A stretch of 64,000 nt of DNA from Streptomyces sp. LUP47B (lineage in GTDB: Bacteria > Actinomycetota > Actinomycetes > Streptomycetales > Streptomycetaceae), in contig NZ_MJAH01000002.1 in assembly GCF_001746295.1 (NCBI RefSeq), forward strand, positions 135,485 through 199,484, read 5' to 3'. A program made the translations under genes and the position numbers. Of the stretch, positions 1-9,985 are shown in pieces (positions within the stretch are counted from its first letter, which is position 1; every line of letters starts with the position of its first letter). The notes under the pieces were generated by a model that saw only the letters and a list, made by a program, of their open reading frames with translations, did no database searches and had not been told where the DNA came from.

Positions 1-230
1 CGGATACGGGAGACGGCGATCTCGATCTGCGGGCCGTCCGGGTCGGCGTAGTCCATGGGCACGGAGACGGTCGCGCACCGCTGACGCGGATCGAGACCGC
101 TGCCCTCGCACTTCGTCCACTTCAGCGCCGGGGTGCCGGAGTCGGCGGAGGCGGACAGCGGGGTCACGACACCGAAGACGACGCCCGAGGCGGCGGCGAT
201 CAGGGCGAGGCTTTTCGTCATCTGCTTCAT
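1..230 (-). CDS. Secreted alpha/beta-hydrolase, tripeptidyl aminopeptidase-like (3' end outside window)
   Basis: Only the first 76 codons lie in the window. The product opens with a basic n-region, a hydrophobic stretch and an AxA-type signal-peptidase site (…LSASADS), so it is exported. The mature start carries the WTKC…CATVSVPMDYADPDGPQIEIAVSR pattern that I associate with the Streptomyces tripeptidyl aminopeptidase / SlpD-SlpE family of serine alpha/beta-hydrolases. The catalytic triad would lie beyond the edge and cannot be checked. Two starts nine bases apart (ATG at 230 and 221) are possible; GAGG ten bases upstream favours 230. The gene diverges from recO. Confidence 0.7.
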   Translation of the reverse strand, partial: MKQMTKSLALIAAASGVVFGVVTPLSASADSGTPALKWTKCEGSGLDPRQRCATVSVPMDYADPDGPQIEIAVSRI

Positions 231-388
231 GGCAGGAGCCTCGCGGATCGAGCGCCATGACCCCATCCGGTCAACTGCCGTATCCACAGGGGGGTTTACC
301 CCATGGGGCCCGGGACCTTCAGGGTCGGCCGCCGACCGTGATCGGGCACACCGACGACCACGGTCCCCGCGTAGGCGAGAATGGGCTC

Positions 389-448
389 ATGAGTCTGTTC
401 CGCTACGACGGCATCGCGCCGCGCACCCGGCGCGGAGGCGCGCGATGA
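389..448 (+). CDS. Short leader ORF overlapping recO, apparent copy of the recO 5' end
   Basis: A 19-codon ORF starts at ATG 389 and stops at TGA 446-448, sharing ATGA with the recO start. Its first 13 residues (MSLFRYDGIAPRT) match the RecO start ([13 protein letters not shown]) at 9 of 13 positions. The DNA matches at 29 of 39 bases, each of the ten mismatches falling in a different codon. The two copies are offset by 56 bp and therefore lie in different frames. A TAGGCG-like -10 at 375-380 would put the transcript start close to this ATG. It may be a translated, coupling leader or just a duplication scar. Confidence 0.35.
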   Translation: MSLFRYDGIAPRTRRGGAR

Positions 449-1197
449 GCCTCTTCCGGGACGACGGGGTCGTGCTGCGGACGCAGAAGCTGGGGGAGGC
501 GGACCGGATCATCACGCTGCTCACGCGCGGGCACGGGCGGGTGCGGGCCGTGGCCAGGGGGGTGCGGCGGACCAAGTCGAAGTTCGGGGCACGGCTGGAG
601 CCGTTCTCGCATGTCGACGTGCAGTTCTTCTCGCGGGGGAGCGAGCTCGTCGGGCGCGGGCTGCCGCTGTGCACACAGAGCGAGACCATCGCTCCGTACG
701 GTGGCGGGATCGTCTCCGACTACGCCCGGTACACCGCCGGTACGGCCATGCTGGAGACCGCCGAGCGGTTCACCGACCACGAGGGCGAGCCGGCTGTGCA
801 GCAGTACCTGCTGCTCGTCGGCGCCCTGCGCACCCTCGCCCGGGGCGAACACGCCCCCCACCTCGTCCTCGACGCGTTCCTGCTGCGCTCCCTCGCCGTC
901 AACGGCTACGCGCCCAGCTTCAGCGACTGCGCGAAGTGCGGAATGACCGGGCCGAACCGGTTCTTCTCCGTGGCCGCCGGAGGCTCGGTCTGCGTGGACT
1001 GCCGGGTGCCCGGCAGCGTCGTACCGTCGCCGCAGACCCTGGAACTCCTCGCCGCGCTGCTTACGGGAGACTGGGAGACCGCGGACGCGAGTGAGCCGCG
1101 GCACGTCCGGGAGGGCAGCGGGCTGGTGTCCGCCTACCTGCACTGGCATCTGGAACGCGGGCTCAGATCGCTGCGTTACGTAGAGAAGCAACCCTGA
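445..1197 (+). CDS. recO: DNA repair protein RecO
   Basis: This 250-residue protein is the RecFOR-pathway mediator that helps load RecA onto SSB-coated single-stranded DNA and anneals complementary strands. The N-terminal OB-fold region shows the family pattern ([20 protein letters not shown], then [20 protein letters not shown]). The C-terminal half contains a four-cysteine zinc site (CAKCG … CVDC). Start ATG 445 is preceded by GGAGG at 434-438 with ideal spacing. Longer upstream reading is ruled out by poor codon use. It overlaps the 19-codon leader ORF by four bases and is followed 19 bp later by uppS, so the two probably form one transcript. Confidence 0.95.
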   Translation: MSLFRDDGVVLRTQKLGEADRIITLLTRGHGRVRAVARGVRRTKSKFGARLEPFSHVDVQFFSRGSELVGRGLPLCTQSETIAPYGGGIVSDYARYTAGTAMLETAERFTDHEGEPAVQQYLLLVGALRTLARGEHAPHLVLDAFLLRSLAVNGYAPSFSDCAKCGMTGPNRFFSVAAGGSVCVDCRVPGSVVPSPQTLELLAALLTGDWETADASEPRHVREGSGLVSAYLHWHLERGLRSLRYVEKQP

Positions 1198-1216
1198 GAG
1201 GGAGACGAGAACCACC

Positions 1217-2065
1217 ATGGTCGTACGCGGGATCCTCGGTCGTCAGCGCCGTGAGTACAGGGCGCCCGAGCCGCACCCCTCCGGCGCCCGCGCGCCGAAG
1301 CTCCCCGGTGAGCTGATCCCCGAGCATGTGGCGATCGTCATGGACGGGAACGGCCGGTGGGCCAAGGAGCGCGGGCTGCCCAGGACGGAAGGGCACAAGG
1401 TCGGCGCCGAGCGGGTCCTCGACGTGCTCCAGGGCGCGATCGAGGCCGGCGTGAAGAACATCTCGCTCTACGCCTTCTCCACCGAGAACTGGAAGCGCTC
1501 GCCCGACGAGGTCCGCTTCCTCATGAACTTCAACCGCGACTTCATCCGCAAGACGCGTGATCAGCTCGACGAGCTGGGCGTTCGCGTCCGCTGGGTGGGG
1601 CGGATGCCCAAGCTGTGGAAGTCCGTCGCCAAGGAGCTCCAGGTCGCCCAGGAGCAGACCAAGGGCAACGACAAGCTCACGCTGTACTTCTGCATGAACT
1701 ACGGCGGCCGGGCCGAGATCGCCGATGCCGCGCAGGCCCTCGCCGAGGACGTGAAGGCGGGCCGCCTCGACCCGTCCAAGGTCAACGAGAAGACCCTCGC
1801 GAAGTACCTGTACTACCCGGACATGCCCGACGTGGACCTCTTCCTGCGGCCCAGCGGGGAACAGCGCACCTCGAACTACCTGCTCTGGCAGAGCGCCTAC
1901 GCCGAGATGGTTTTCCAGGACGTCCTGTGGCCCGACTTCGACCGCCGTGACCTGTGGCGGGCGTGCGTCGAGTTCGCGTCCCGGGACCGGCGCTTCGGCG
2001 GAGCCGTCCCGAACGAGGAGCTCCTCAAGATGGAGGAAGCGATGAAGGGCGAGCCGGAGGACTGA
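1217..2065 (+). CDS. uppS: Isoprenyl (undecaprenyl/decaprenyl) diphosphate synthase
   Basis: This is a cis-prenyltransferase of 282 residues that condenses isopentenyl diphosphate onto an allylic primer to build the lipid carrier for peptidoglycan and wall polymers. The family signature [17 protein letters not shown] holds the catalytic Asp and the P-loop-like DGNGRW motif. [14 protein letters not shown] and the C-terminal [24 protein letters not shown] are also diagnostic. GGGAGA 13-18 bases upstream marks start ATG 1217. It lies immediately downstream of recO, the arrangement I recall from S. coelicolor SCO2509-2510. Convergent to the M4 protease gene. Confidence 0.95.
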   Translation: MVVRGILGRQRREYRAPEPHPSGARAPKLPGELIPEHVAIVMDGNGRWAKERGLPRTEGHKVGAERVLDVLQGAIEAGVKNISLYAFSTENWKRSPDEVRFLMNFNRDFIRKTRDQLDELGVRVRWVGRMPKLWKSVAKELQVAQEQTKGNDKLTLYFCMNYGGRAEIADAAQALAEDVKAGRLDPSKVNEKTLAKYLYYPDMPDVDLFLRPSGEQRTSNYLLWQSAYAEMVFQDVLWPDFDRRDLWRACVEFASRDRRFGGAVPNEELLKMEEAMKGEPED

Positions 2066-2071
2066 CCTCCG
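2055..2071. terminator. Small hairpin spanning the uppS stop codon
   Basis: CGGAGG-ACTGA-CCTCCG forms a perfect six-pair stem that includes the uppS stop codon, in the 31-bp gap between convergent uppS and the M4 protease gene. No U-tract follows, so a terminator role is only suggested by position. Confidence 0.3.
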
Positions 2072-2096
2072 ACCCGCCCCGTCGTCGTTCAGGGAA

Positions 2097-4493
2097 TCAG
2101 CTCGTCGTCACCGCCGTGTCGTCGATCACGAAGCTCGTCTGGAGCGAGGAGTCCTCGACACCGGTGAACTTCAGGGTGACCGTCTGACCGGCGAAGGCCG
2201 ACAGGCTGAAGGACTTCTGGACGTACCCGGAGGCCGCGTTCAGGTTGGAGTACGTGGCCAGGGTCGTCGACCCGGCGGTCACCGTCAGCTTGTCGTACTG
2301 CGAGCTGGTGGTGGTCTCCGCGGTGTCGACGTGCAGGTAGAAGGTGAACGTCGTTCCCGTGCAGCCGCTCGGGACCGTCACCGACTGGGAGAGCGTGTCG
2401 GTGTGGGTGGAGCCGTAGCCGTCCAGCCAGGCCTTGTACGAGCCGGTGCGGGCGGCCTGGCTGCTGGAGTTGGTGATCACTCCGCTGCTCGCGGTCCAGG
2501 TGGTGCTGCCCGACTCGAAGCCCTGGTTGCCCAGCAGCTGGGTGGAGGTGCAGCTGCCGCCGCCCGACGAGCTCACCGTCCAGGTGAAGGACGCCGTACC
2601 GGTGGCTCCGGTGCTGTCGGTCACCGTGACCGTGGTGCTGTAGCTGCCGGCCGTGGTCGGGGTCCCGGAGATCAGCCCCGTGGAGCTGATCGACAGACCG
2701 GTCGGCAGTCCGGTGGCGGCGTAGGTCAGTGAGCCGCTGTTGGTGGAACTGGCCGAGACCTGAAGGCTCACGGCCGTACCGACGGTGGTGGACTGGCTGC
2801 CCGGGTTGGTCACGGTCACGCCGGTCGACGGCACGGTGATGTGGCTGCCGACGTTGATGCCCGCGAAGGCGTTGCCGACCCCGGCGTACTGCGCGGAGCT
2901 GGTGCCGTAGAGGGCGGCGGCCGCGTTCAGGGCGGCGGTGCGGGCGCCGGCGTAGTTGGTGCTGGACGTCATGTACGTCGTCAGCGCCTTGTACCAGATC
3001 TGCAGGGCTGCGGCCCGGCCGATCCCGGCGACGGCGACACCGTCGGAGGTCGTGCTGTTGTAGGTGACCCCGTTGATGGTCTTGGTGCCGCTGCCCTCGG
3101 AGAGCAGGTAGAACATGTGGTTCGCGGGCCCGGACGAGTAGTGCACGTCGAGGTTGCCGACGCCCGAGTACCAGCTGTCGGCCGAGCCGCCGTCCTTGCT
3201 GGGCTTGTCCATGTACCGCAGCGGCGTGCCGTCGCCGTTGATGTCGATCTTCTCGCCGATGAGGTAGTCGCCGACGTCGGTGGAGTTGTTGGCGTAGAAC
3301 TCGACGCCGGTGCCGAAGATGTCGGAGGTGGCTTCGTTGAGGCCCCCCGACTCGCCGCTGTAGTCGAGGCCCGCCGTGTTGGAGGTGACGCCGTGGCTCA
3401 TCTCGTGACCGGCCACGTCCAGCGAGGTCAGCGCGTGGGTGCTGCTGGTGCCGTCGCCGTAGGTCATGCAGAAGCAGGAGTCGTCCCAGAAGGCGTTGAC
3501 GTACGCCGAGCTGTAGTGGACGCGGCTGTAGGCGGCGACACCGTCGTTCTTGATGCCGCTGCGGCCGAAGGTGTTCTTGTAGAAGTCCCAGGTCTCCTGG
3601 GCGCCGTAGTGGGCGTCCACACCGGCGGTCTGGGTGTTGGAGCCGGAGCCGGTGCCCCAGACGTCGTCGGCGTCGGTCATCAGGGTGCCGGTGCCCGACG
3701 TGCCGTTGTTGAGGCTGTACGTCTTGTGGCCGCCGCGCGAGGTGTCGTACAGCTGGTACGTCGAACCGGACAGCGTGGTGCCCATGGTGACCGTGCCGCT
3801 GTATTGGCTGTTGCCGGTGCCGGTCTCGATGCCCTCGAAGCGGGAGAGTTCGGCGCCGGTGGTGGCGTCGGTGACGACGTGCAGCTTGCTGGGCGTGCCG
3901 TCGTCCTGGAAGCCGGAGACCACGGTCTCCCAGGCGAGCTTCGGGGTGCCCGAGCCCGCCCAGATCACCTTGCGGGCGCCCTGCGCGGCGGGCTTGTCGG
4001 CGTCGAGCGCCTTGGCCGTCCTGAGCGCCTTGGTCTCGGCGGACGCCTTGCCGAACGTGGCGGTCGTGGACCTGACCGAGACGGTACGGCGGTTGTTGTT
4101 GAAGGTGGTGCTCAGCGTGCCCGTCGCCTGTGCGGCCGGGGGCGTGTGCACGACCAGGTCGCCGCCGAGGACGGGGAGACCGTCGTAGGTGCGCTCGTAG
4201 CGGGTGTGGAGGGTGCCGTCGTTGTCCTTGACGACGTCCTTGACGACCAGCTTCTCCTTGGAGCCGAGGCCGAGGGAGTCGGCGGTCGCCCCGGCCTTTC
4301 CGGACGCGCTCTTGATCAGTGCGGTGCGCTGGGCGGGGGAGAGCTTGGCTTCCAGGCCTCCGGCGCGCAGGGGGCTGGGGTGGGGGGAGGCCGGCCCGGC
4401 GGCGGCCGGGACCGTCTGGACGCCTACGGCGAGGAGGGACGCGGCGGCCACCAGGGACGCGGCGACGGCTGATCTTCGTGGGGAGGGTCTCAC
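2097..4493 (-). CDS. Secreted thermolysin-family (M4) neutral metalloprotease with C-terminal Ig-like and jelly-roll modules
   Basis: The 798-residue zinc endopeptidase is exported and self-activated. In order: signal peptide (VRPSPRRSAVAASLVAAASLL), FTP/PepSY-type propeptide to about residue 200, then the M4 catalytic domain. The catalytic domain has zinc motif HEMSH (first His about residue 363) and the downstream Glu ligand in GGLNEATSDIFG. After it comes a putative Ig-like domain (SQSTTVGTAVSLQVSA…) and a C-terminal beta-sandwich beginning LLGNQGFESG, probably for substrate or wall binding. GTG 4493 is chosen because AGGAG lies six bases upstream; the longer ORF lacks a signal peptide at its start. 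A shorter paralogue lies at 44923-46578. Confidence 0.92.
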   Translation of the reverse strand: MRPSPRRSAVAASLVAAASLLAVGVQTVPAAAGPASPHPSPLRAGGLEAKLSPAQRTALIKSASGKAGATADSLGLGSKEKLVVKDVVKDNDGTLHTRYERTYDGLPVLGGDLVVHTPPAAQATGTLSTTFNNNRRTVSVRSTTATFGKASAETKALRTAKALDADKPAAQGARKVIWAGSGTPKLAWETVVSGFQDDGTPSKLHVVTDATTGAELSRFEGIETGTGNSQYSGTVTMGTTLSGSTYQLYDTSRGGHKTYSLNNGTSGTGTLMTDADDVWGTGSGSNTQTAGVDAHYGAQETWDFYKNTFGRSGIKNDGVAAYSRVHYSSAYVNAFWDDSCFCMTYGDGTSSTHALTSLDVAGHEMSHGVTSNTAGLDYSGESGGLNEATSDIFGTGVEFYANNSTDVGDYLIGEKIDINGDGTPLRYMDKPSKDGGSADSWYSGVGNLDVHYSSGPANHMFYLLSEGSGTKTINGVTYNSTTSDGVAVAGIGRAAALQIWYKALTTYMTSSTNYAGARTAALNAAAALYGTSSAQYAGVGNAFAGINVGSHITVPSTGVTVTNPGSQSTTVGTAVSLQVSASSTNSGSLTYAATGLPTGLSISSTGLISGTPTTAGSYSTTVTVTDSTGATGTASFTWTVSSSGGGSCTSTQLLGNQGFESGSTTWTASSGVITNSSSQAARTGSYKAWLDGYGSTHTDTLSQSVTVPSGCTGTTFTFYLHVDTAETTTSSQYDKLTVTAGSTTLATYSNLNAASGYVQKSFSLSAFAGQTVTLKFTGVEDSSLQTSFVIDDTAVTTS

Positions 4494-4566
4494 TCGTACT
4501 CCTACTGCTACGACGGGGTGGAGGTGCCGTGCGGGAACTGCGTGAGAGCTGGGGGGAGCGTCGCAC

Positions 4567-4616
4567 CGTTGACCCGTCCATGTCATGCAAAGGAGGCCGA
4601 GACAAGGGTTAACCCT
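4567..4616 (-). promoter_or_regulatory. Upstream region of the M4 protease gene with a 12-bp palindrome
   Basis: The 150-bp gap between zur and the protease holds a perfect palindrome AGGGTTAACCCT at 4605-4616. On the minus strand it also holds GGTCAACG at 4574-4567, 74 bases before the start codon. The same octamer occurs 51 bases before the second M4 gene. Promoter hexamers are not clear. Confidence 0.25.
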
Positions 4617-4643
4617 CGACTCGGCTGTGATTTCCCTGTGGGG

Positions 4644-5060
4644 TCAGGCCTGGGCGGCCGCGCAGTCCGCGCAGGTGCCGAAGATCTCCACGGTGTGCGC
4701 CACGTTGACGTATCCGTGCTCGGCGGCGATCGCGTCGGCCCACTTCTCGACGGCCGGTCCCTCGACCTCCACCGCCTTGCCGCAGATCCGGCAGACCAGG
4801 TGGTGGTGGTGCTCGCCGGAGGAGCAGCGGCGGTAGACGGACTCGCCGTCGGAGGTGCGCAGGACGTCGACCTCGCCCGCGTCGGCGAGGTTCTGGAGGG
4901 TGCGGTAGACCGTGGTCAGGCCGACGGCGTCGCCCTTGTGCTTGAGCATGTCGTGCAGTTCCTGGGCGCTGCGGAACTCGTCGACCTCGTCGAGGGCCGC
5001 CGCCACGGCGGCCCGCTGCCGGGTCGCGCGGCCCTTCACGGGCGGTCCTGCGGTCGTCAC
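4644..5060 (-). CDS. zur: Zinc-responsive Fur-family repressor Zur
   Basis: A 138-residue Fur-family regulator that represses zinc uptake genes when zinc is replete. It has an N-terminal winged helix (RATRQRAAVAAALDEVDEFRSAQELHDML … VGLTTVYRTLQNLADAGEVD) and a C-terminal dimer domain with the metal-site cluster GEHHHHLVCRICGKAVEVEGP. Two CxxC pairs (CRIC, CADC) would bind structural zinc. The genomic setting immediately behind znuACB identifies it as Zur rather than Fur or Nur. Start GTG 5060 follows a near-perfect AAGGAGGAA. It is the last gene of the znu operon, 58 bp after znuB. Confidence 0.93.
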   Translation of the reverse strand: MTTAGPPVKGRATRQRAAVAAALDEVDEFRSAQELHDMLKHKGDAVGLTTVYRTLQNLADAGEVDVLRTSDGESVYRRCSSGEHHHHLVCRICGKAVEVEGPAVEKWADAIAAEHGYVNVAHTVEIFGTCADCAAAQA

Positions 5061-5118
5061 GGGTTCCTCCTTCGATCGGCCCCTGCCGGGCCATTGTGCC
5101 AGCCCGGCCTGTGCCGGG

Positions 5119-6021
5119 TCAGACGCCGACGGGGCCGTCCGCCTCCCGGCCGGCCGGAATCGCACACTCCGCGGGGTCCGCGGCGGGGCGCGCGGCGGCG
5201 GCCGCCCGGGCCCGTCGCCTGGCCAGCGGGGTGGCCAGACCCGTCAGCACGACGAAGGCCGCGATGGTCAGCAGCACGATCGTCGCGCCGGGCGGCACGT
5301 CCTGGTAGTACGAGGTCACGGTGCCGCCGATCGTCACCGTCACGCCGATCGCCACCGCGATCGCGAAGGTCGCCGCGAAGCTCCGGCTGAGCTGCTGCGC
5401 CGCCGCCACCGGCACCACCATCAGCGCGCTCACCAGCAGCAGCCCGACCACGCGCATCGCGACGGTCACCGTCACCGCGGCCGTGACCGCCGTCAGCAGG
5501 TTGAGCGCCCGCACGGGCAGACCGGTGACCCGCGCGAACTCCTCGTCCTGGCTGACCGCGAAGAGCTGCCGGCGCAGACCGAGGGTGACGAGCACCACGA
5601 ACGCGGCGAGCAGACAGATCGCGGTCACGTCGGACTGACTCACGGTCGACAGGGAGCCGAAGAGATACGACGTCAGGTTGGCGTTCGAGCCGCCGGGCGC
5701 CAGGTTGATGAACATCACGCCGCCGGCCATACCGCCGTAGAACAGCATCGCGAGGGCGATGTCGCCGCGGGTCCTGCCGTACCAGCGGATCAGTTCCATG
5801 AGGACCGCGCCGAGGACCGAGACCAGGGTCGCCATCCACACCGGCGACCAGGAGAGCAGGAAGCCGAGACCGACGCCGGTCATCGCGACATGGCCGATGC
5901 CGTCGCCCATGAGGGCCTGGCGGCGCTGGACGAGGTAGATGCCGACGGCGGGGGCGGTGATGCCGACCAGGACGGCGGCGAGCAGCGCCCGCTGCATGAA
6001 GGCGTAGTCGAGGAAGTCCAT
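5119..6021 (-). CDS. znuB: Zinc ABC transporter permease ZnuB
   Basis: The 300-residue protein is an ABC-3 type membrane permease that forms the channel for Zn2+ import together with ZnuC and ZnuA. Eight or so hydrophobic helices are visible from the N-terminal ALLAAVLVGITAPAVGIYLVQRR segment to SYYQDVPPGATIVLLTIAAFVVLTGLATPLA. The conserved permease stretch RRQALMGDGIGHVAMTGVGLGFL is present. The start ATG overlaps the znuC stop by one base (TGATG), implying translational coupling. The tail after residue 270 is Ala/Arg-rich and presumably cytoplasmic. Confidence 0.93.
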   Translation of the reverse strand: MDFLDYAFMQRALLAAVLVGITAPAVGIYLVQRRQALMGDGIGHVAMTGVGLGFLLSWSPVWMATLVSVLGAVLMELIRWYGRTRGDIALAMLFYGGMAGGVMFINLAPGGSNANLTSYLFGSLSTVSQSDVTAICLLAAFVVLVTLGLRRQLFAVSQDEEFARVTGLPVRALNLLTAVTAAVTVTVAMRVVGLLLVSALMVVPVAAAQQLSRSFAATFAIAVAIGVTVTIGGTVTSYYQDVPPGATIVLLTIAAFVVLTGLATPLARRRARAAAAARPAADPAECAIPAGREADGPVGV

Positions 6022-6779
6022 CAGCTCAGCAGTCCCGTGCGGATCGGCGCGTGGTCGTGGGGGTGGACGTGGTCGTGGCCCGGCAGGGCATGCTGGCCGA
6101 CCGCGCGCGGGGGTGGGCCGTCGTGCTGGACGCAGCCGTCGCGCAGGACGACCGCCCGGTCGATCAGGGGCTCCAGCGGGCCGAGTTCGTGCAGCACGAG
6201 CAGGACCGTGGCGCCCTGGGCGACCTGGTCCCCGAGCGTGCGCGCGAGCACCTCCTGGCTGGCCAGGTCCACGCCCGCCATCGGCTCGTCCATGATCAGC
6301 AGTTCGGGTTCGGCGGCGAGCGCGCGGGCGATCAGCACCCGCTGGTGCTGGCCACCGGAGAGGGCGTCGACGGAGTCCTTCGCGCGGTCCGCCATGCCGA
6401 CCAGCTCCAGGGCCCGGCGCACGGCTTCCTTGTCGGCCCTGCGGAGCACGCCGAAGCGGGCGCGGGACAGGCGCCCGGAGGAGACGATCTCGGTGACGGT
6501 CGCGGGGACGCCGCCCGCGGCGGTGGTGCGCTGCGGGACGTATCCGACCCGCGCCCAGTCCCTGAACTGCCCGCGCGGGGTGCCGAAGAGCTCGATCCGC
6601 CCTGCGGACAGGGGCACCTGGCCGATGATCGTGCGGATCGCGGTGGACTTGCCGGAGCCGTTGGCGCCGAGCAGCGCGACGACCTCACCGCGGCGCACGG
6701 TGAGGTCGATGCCGCGCAGGACGGGCCGCGAGCCCAGGTCGGCGCGGACTCCGCGCAGGGCGATGACGGGCTCGGTCAT
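6021..6779 (-). CDS. znuC: Zinc ABC transporter ATP-binding protein ZnuC
   Basis: The 252-residue ATPase energises zinc import. Walker A is GANGSGKST, the signature is LSGGQHQRV, Walker B is ELLIMDEPM and the switch His follows in LLVLHELG. The C-terminus is His-rich (…VGQHALPGHDHVHPHDHAP), a common trait of metal-transport ATPases. Start ATG 6779 has GGAGG six bases upstream. An alternative ATG at 6797 overlaps the znuA stop (ATGA) and would add six residues. Either way it is coupled to znuA. Confidence 0.93.
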   Translation of the reverse strand: MTEPVIALRGVRADLGSRPVLRGIDLTVRRGEVVALLGANGSGKSTAIRTIIGQVPLSAGRIELFGTPRGQFRDWARVGYVPQRTTAAGGVPATVTEIVSSGRLSRARFGVLRRADKEAVRRALELVGMADRAKDSVDALSGGQHQRVLIARALAAEPELLIMDEPMAGVDLASQEVLARTLGDQVAQGATVLLVLHELGPLEPLIDRAVVLRDGCVQHDGPPPRAVGQHALPGHDHVHPHDHAPIRTGLLS

Positions 6780-6793
6780 GCCGTCCTCCGGTG

Positions 6794-7741
6794 TCATTTC
6801 GTTCCCAGGGCGCTCTGCAGCGCCTTGAGGTTGGCTTCCTGGACCGCGAAGTAGTCCTTGCCGCGGGACTTGGCGGTGATGCCCTCGATGGGGTCGAGGA
6901 CGTCCGTCTTCAGCCCGGCGTCGGAGGCGATGGTCTTCGCGGTCTTGTCGCTGACGAGCGTCTCGTAGAACACGGTCGTGACGCCGTCGGCCTTCGCCAT
7001 CTTCTCAAGGTCCTTGACGCGGTCGGCGCTGGGCTCGGACTCGGGGTCCAGGCCGTTGATGGCCTCCTCGGTGAGGCCGTAGCGCTCGGCGAGGTAGCCG
7101 AAGGCGGCGTGCGTGGTGATGAAGACCTTGGTGGCGGTGTTCTTGAGCCCGGTCTCGAACTCGGTGTTCAGGGCGTCGAGCTTCTTCACCAGGGCCGCGG
7201 TGTTGGCCTTGTAGTCCGCCGCGTGGTCCGGGTCGGCCTTCTCGAAGGCCTTGCCGACGCCCTCGGCGACCTGGGCGTAGCGCACCGGGTCGAGCCAGAT
7301 GTGGGGGTCGAGGCCCTTGAGTTCGCCGTTCGCGTGGTCGTCGTGTTCGGCCGCGTGGCCGCCGACCTCGTTGCCGTGCTTCTCCAGCTCGGTGAGGGAG
7401 GCGGCGTCGATCTTGGTCTTGATCTCGGACTGGCTCACCGCGTCGTCGACGGAGGGCTGGAGGTTCTTGAGGTAGAGCACCGCGTCGGACTCCTGGAGCT
7501 GCGCGGTCTGTTTGGCGCTGATCTCCAGGTCGTGCGGCTCCTGACCGGGCTCGGTCAGGCTGGTGACGCTCACATGGTCGCCGCCGATCTGCTCGGCGAG
7601 GAAGGCCATCGGGTAGAAGGACGCGACGACGTCGAACTTGCCCGTGCCCCCTGCGGCGGCGCTGTCGGTGGAGCAGGCGGAGAGGGCGGAGAGGGCGGCG
7701 GCCACGGCGACCGCGGGTATGAGGTGACGTCGTACGTTCAT
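6794..7741 (-). CDS. znuA: Zinc ABC transporter substrate-binding lipoprotein ZnuA
   Basis: This is a cluster A-I solute-binding lipoprotein of about 315 residues. The signal peptide ends in lipobox LSAC, so the mature protein is tethered to the membrane outer face and hands Zn2+ to ZnuB. A His/Asp-rich loop (HGNEVGGHAAEHDDHANGELKGLDPHIW) and downstream HAAFGYLAERYG are typical metal-binding parts. No Shine-Dalgarno precedes any of the in-frame ATGs at 7756, 7750 or 7741. A -10 element ends seven bases before ATG 7741, so a leaderless transcript starting there is preferred. First gene of znuACB-zur. Confidence 0.92.
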   Translation of the reverse strand: MNVRRHLIPAVAVAAALSALSACSTDSAAAGGTGKFDVVASFYPMAFLAEQIGGDHVSVTSLTEPGQEPHDLEISAKQTAQLQESDAVLYLKNLQPSVDDAVSQSEIKTKIDAASLTELEKHGNEVGGHAAEHDDHANGELKGLDPHIWLDPVRYAQVAEGVGKAFEKADPDHAADYKANTAALVKKLDALNTEFETGLKNTATKVFITTHAAFGYLAERYGLTEEAINGLDPESEPSADRVKDLEKMAKADGVTTVFYETLVSDKTAKTIASDAGLKTDVLDPIEGITAKSRGKDYFAVQEANLKALQSALGTK

Positions 7742-7785
7742 GACAGTCATTTTCATCAAATATGGAAACCGTTGTCAACAAGCTG
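7739..7785 (-). promoter_or_regulatory. znuA promoter with two Zur-box-like operators
   Basis: On the minus strand TTGACA (7778-7773) is followed after 18 bp by GAAAAT (7754-7749) and, seven bases on, ATG 7741. Box A, TGAAAATGACTGTCA (7755-7741), matches the Streptomyces Zur consensus TGAAAATGATTTTCA at 13 of 15 positions and covers the -10 and start. Box B, TGACAACGGTTTCCA (7777-7763), matches 11 of 15 and covers the -35. The centres are 22 bp apart. Occupancy of either would block RNA polymerase. Confidence 0.7.
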
Positions 7786-7903
7786 GCTGAGCGGTACCGA
7801 TTTGATTGGGGGGCAGCCTCCGCCGGTAACCTGAAGCATTCGCTCTGAAGCACTGCTCCGTAGAGATTGCTTCGTCGCCCGTCGTCGTAATGAAGAGAGC
7901 ACC

Positions 7904-9286
<1,383 letters not shown>

Positions 9287-9304
9287 CTCCACCCGTTCGT
9301 CTTT

Positions 9305-9346
9305 GGCCCCCGATACAGGTCTCGCTTTGGCCCTGTGTCGGGGGCC
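9305..9346. terminator. Strong hairpin after glyS
   Basis: A 15-base arm (GGCCCCCGATACAGG, 9305-9319) pairs with 9332-9346, with one G-T wobble and a 12-base loop. It begins 18 bp after the glyS stop and probably ends glyS transcription before the LysE gene. Confidence 0.7.
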
Positions 9347-9368
9347 GTTCCCTGTCCAGGCTGGCCCC

Positions 9369-9980
9369 ATGAGCCTCGCCTTTCTCCTCACCACCCTCGT
9401 CGTGGTCGCCACTCCCGGTACCGGGGTCGTCTACACGCTCGCCGCCGGACTCTCCCGTGGTCCTCGCGCGAGCGTCGTCGCCGCGTTCGCCTGCACGCTC
9501 GGGATCGTGCCGCACGTCCTGGCCACCGTCACCGGGCTCGCCGCACTGCTGAACGCGAGTGCGGTGGCGTTCCAGGCGGTCAAGTACGCCGGGGTCGGCT
9601 ACCTCCTGTACATGGCCTGGGCGGCCGTGCGGGACAAGGAGGTCATCGAGGTCGACCAGGGCGGCGCGCCCCTGTCCGCGGGACGTGTGATCGCCCGGGG
9701 CGTTCTGATCAACCTCCTCAACCCGAAGCTGACGATCTTCTTCTTCGCGTTCCTGCCGCAGTTCGTCAGTCCGACCGAGCCGCACGCCCTGCCGCGCATG
9801 CTCGTGCTGAGCGGGGTCTTCATGCTCGCGACCTTCGTGGTCTTCGCCGCCTACGGGGTGCTCGCGGCCTCGGTCCGCAGCCATGTGATCTCCCGGCCCC
9901 GGGTCATGGCCTGGCTGCGGCGGAGTTTCGCGGCGTCCTTCGTGCTGCTCGGAGCCAAGCTGGCCACGACCGACGCGTGA
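9369..9980 (+). CDS. LysE/RhtB-family amino-acid or metabolite exporter
   Basis: The 203-residue integral membrane protein has about six hydrophobic segments and the family opening FLLTTLVVVATPGTGVVYTLAAGLSRGPR. The conserved N-P pair is seen in LINLLNPKLTIFFFAFLPQFV. Members export basic amino acids, homoserine/threonine or related metabolites by proton exchange; the substrate cannot be told here. ATG 9369 is the first Met that starts the hydrophobic core, although no clear ribosome-binding site is visible. A second LysE-type gene is at 34271-34921. Confidence 0.85.
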   Translation: MSLAFLLTTLVVVATPGTGVVYTLAAGLSRGPRASVVAAFACTLGIVPHVLATVTGLAALLNASAVAFQAVKYAGVGYLLYMAWAAVRDKEVIEVDQGGAPLSAGRVIARGVLINLLNPKLTIFFFAFLPQFVSPTEPHALPRMLVLSGVFMLATFVVFAAYGVLAASVRSHVISRPRVMAWLRRSFAASFVLLGAKLATTDA

Positions 9981-9985
9981 CCGTC

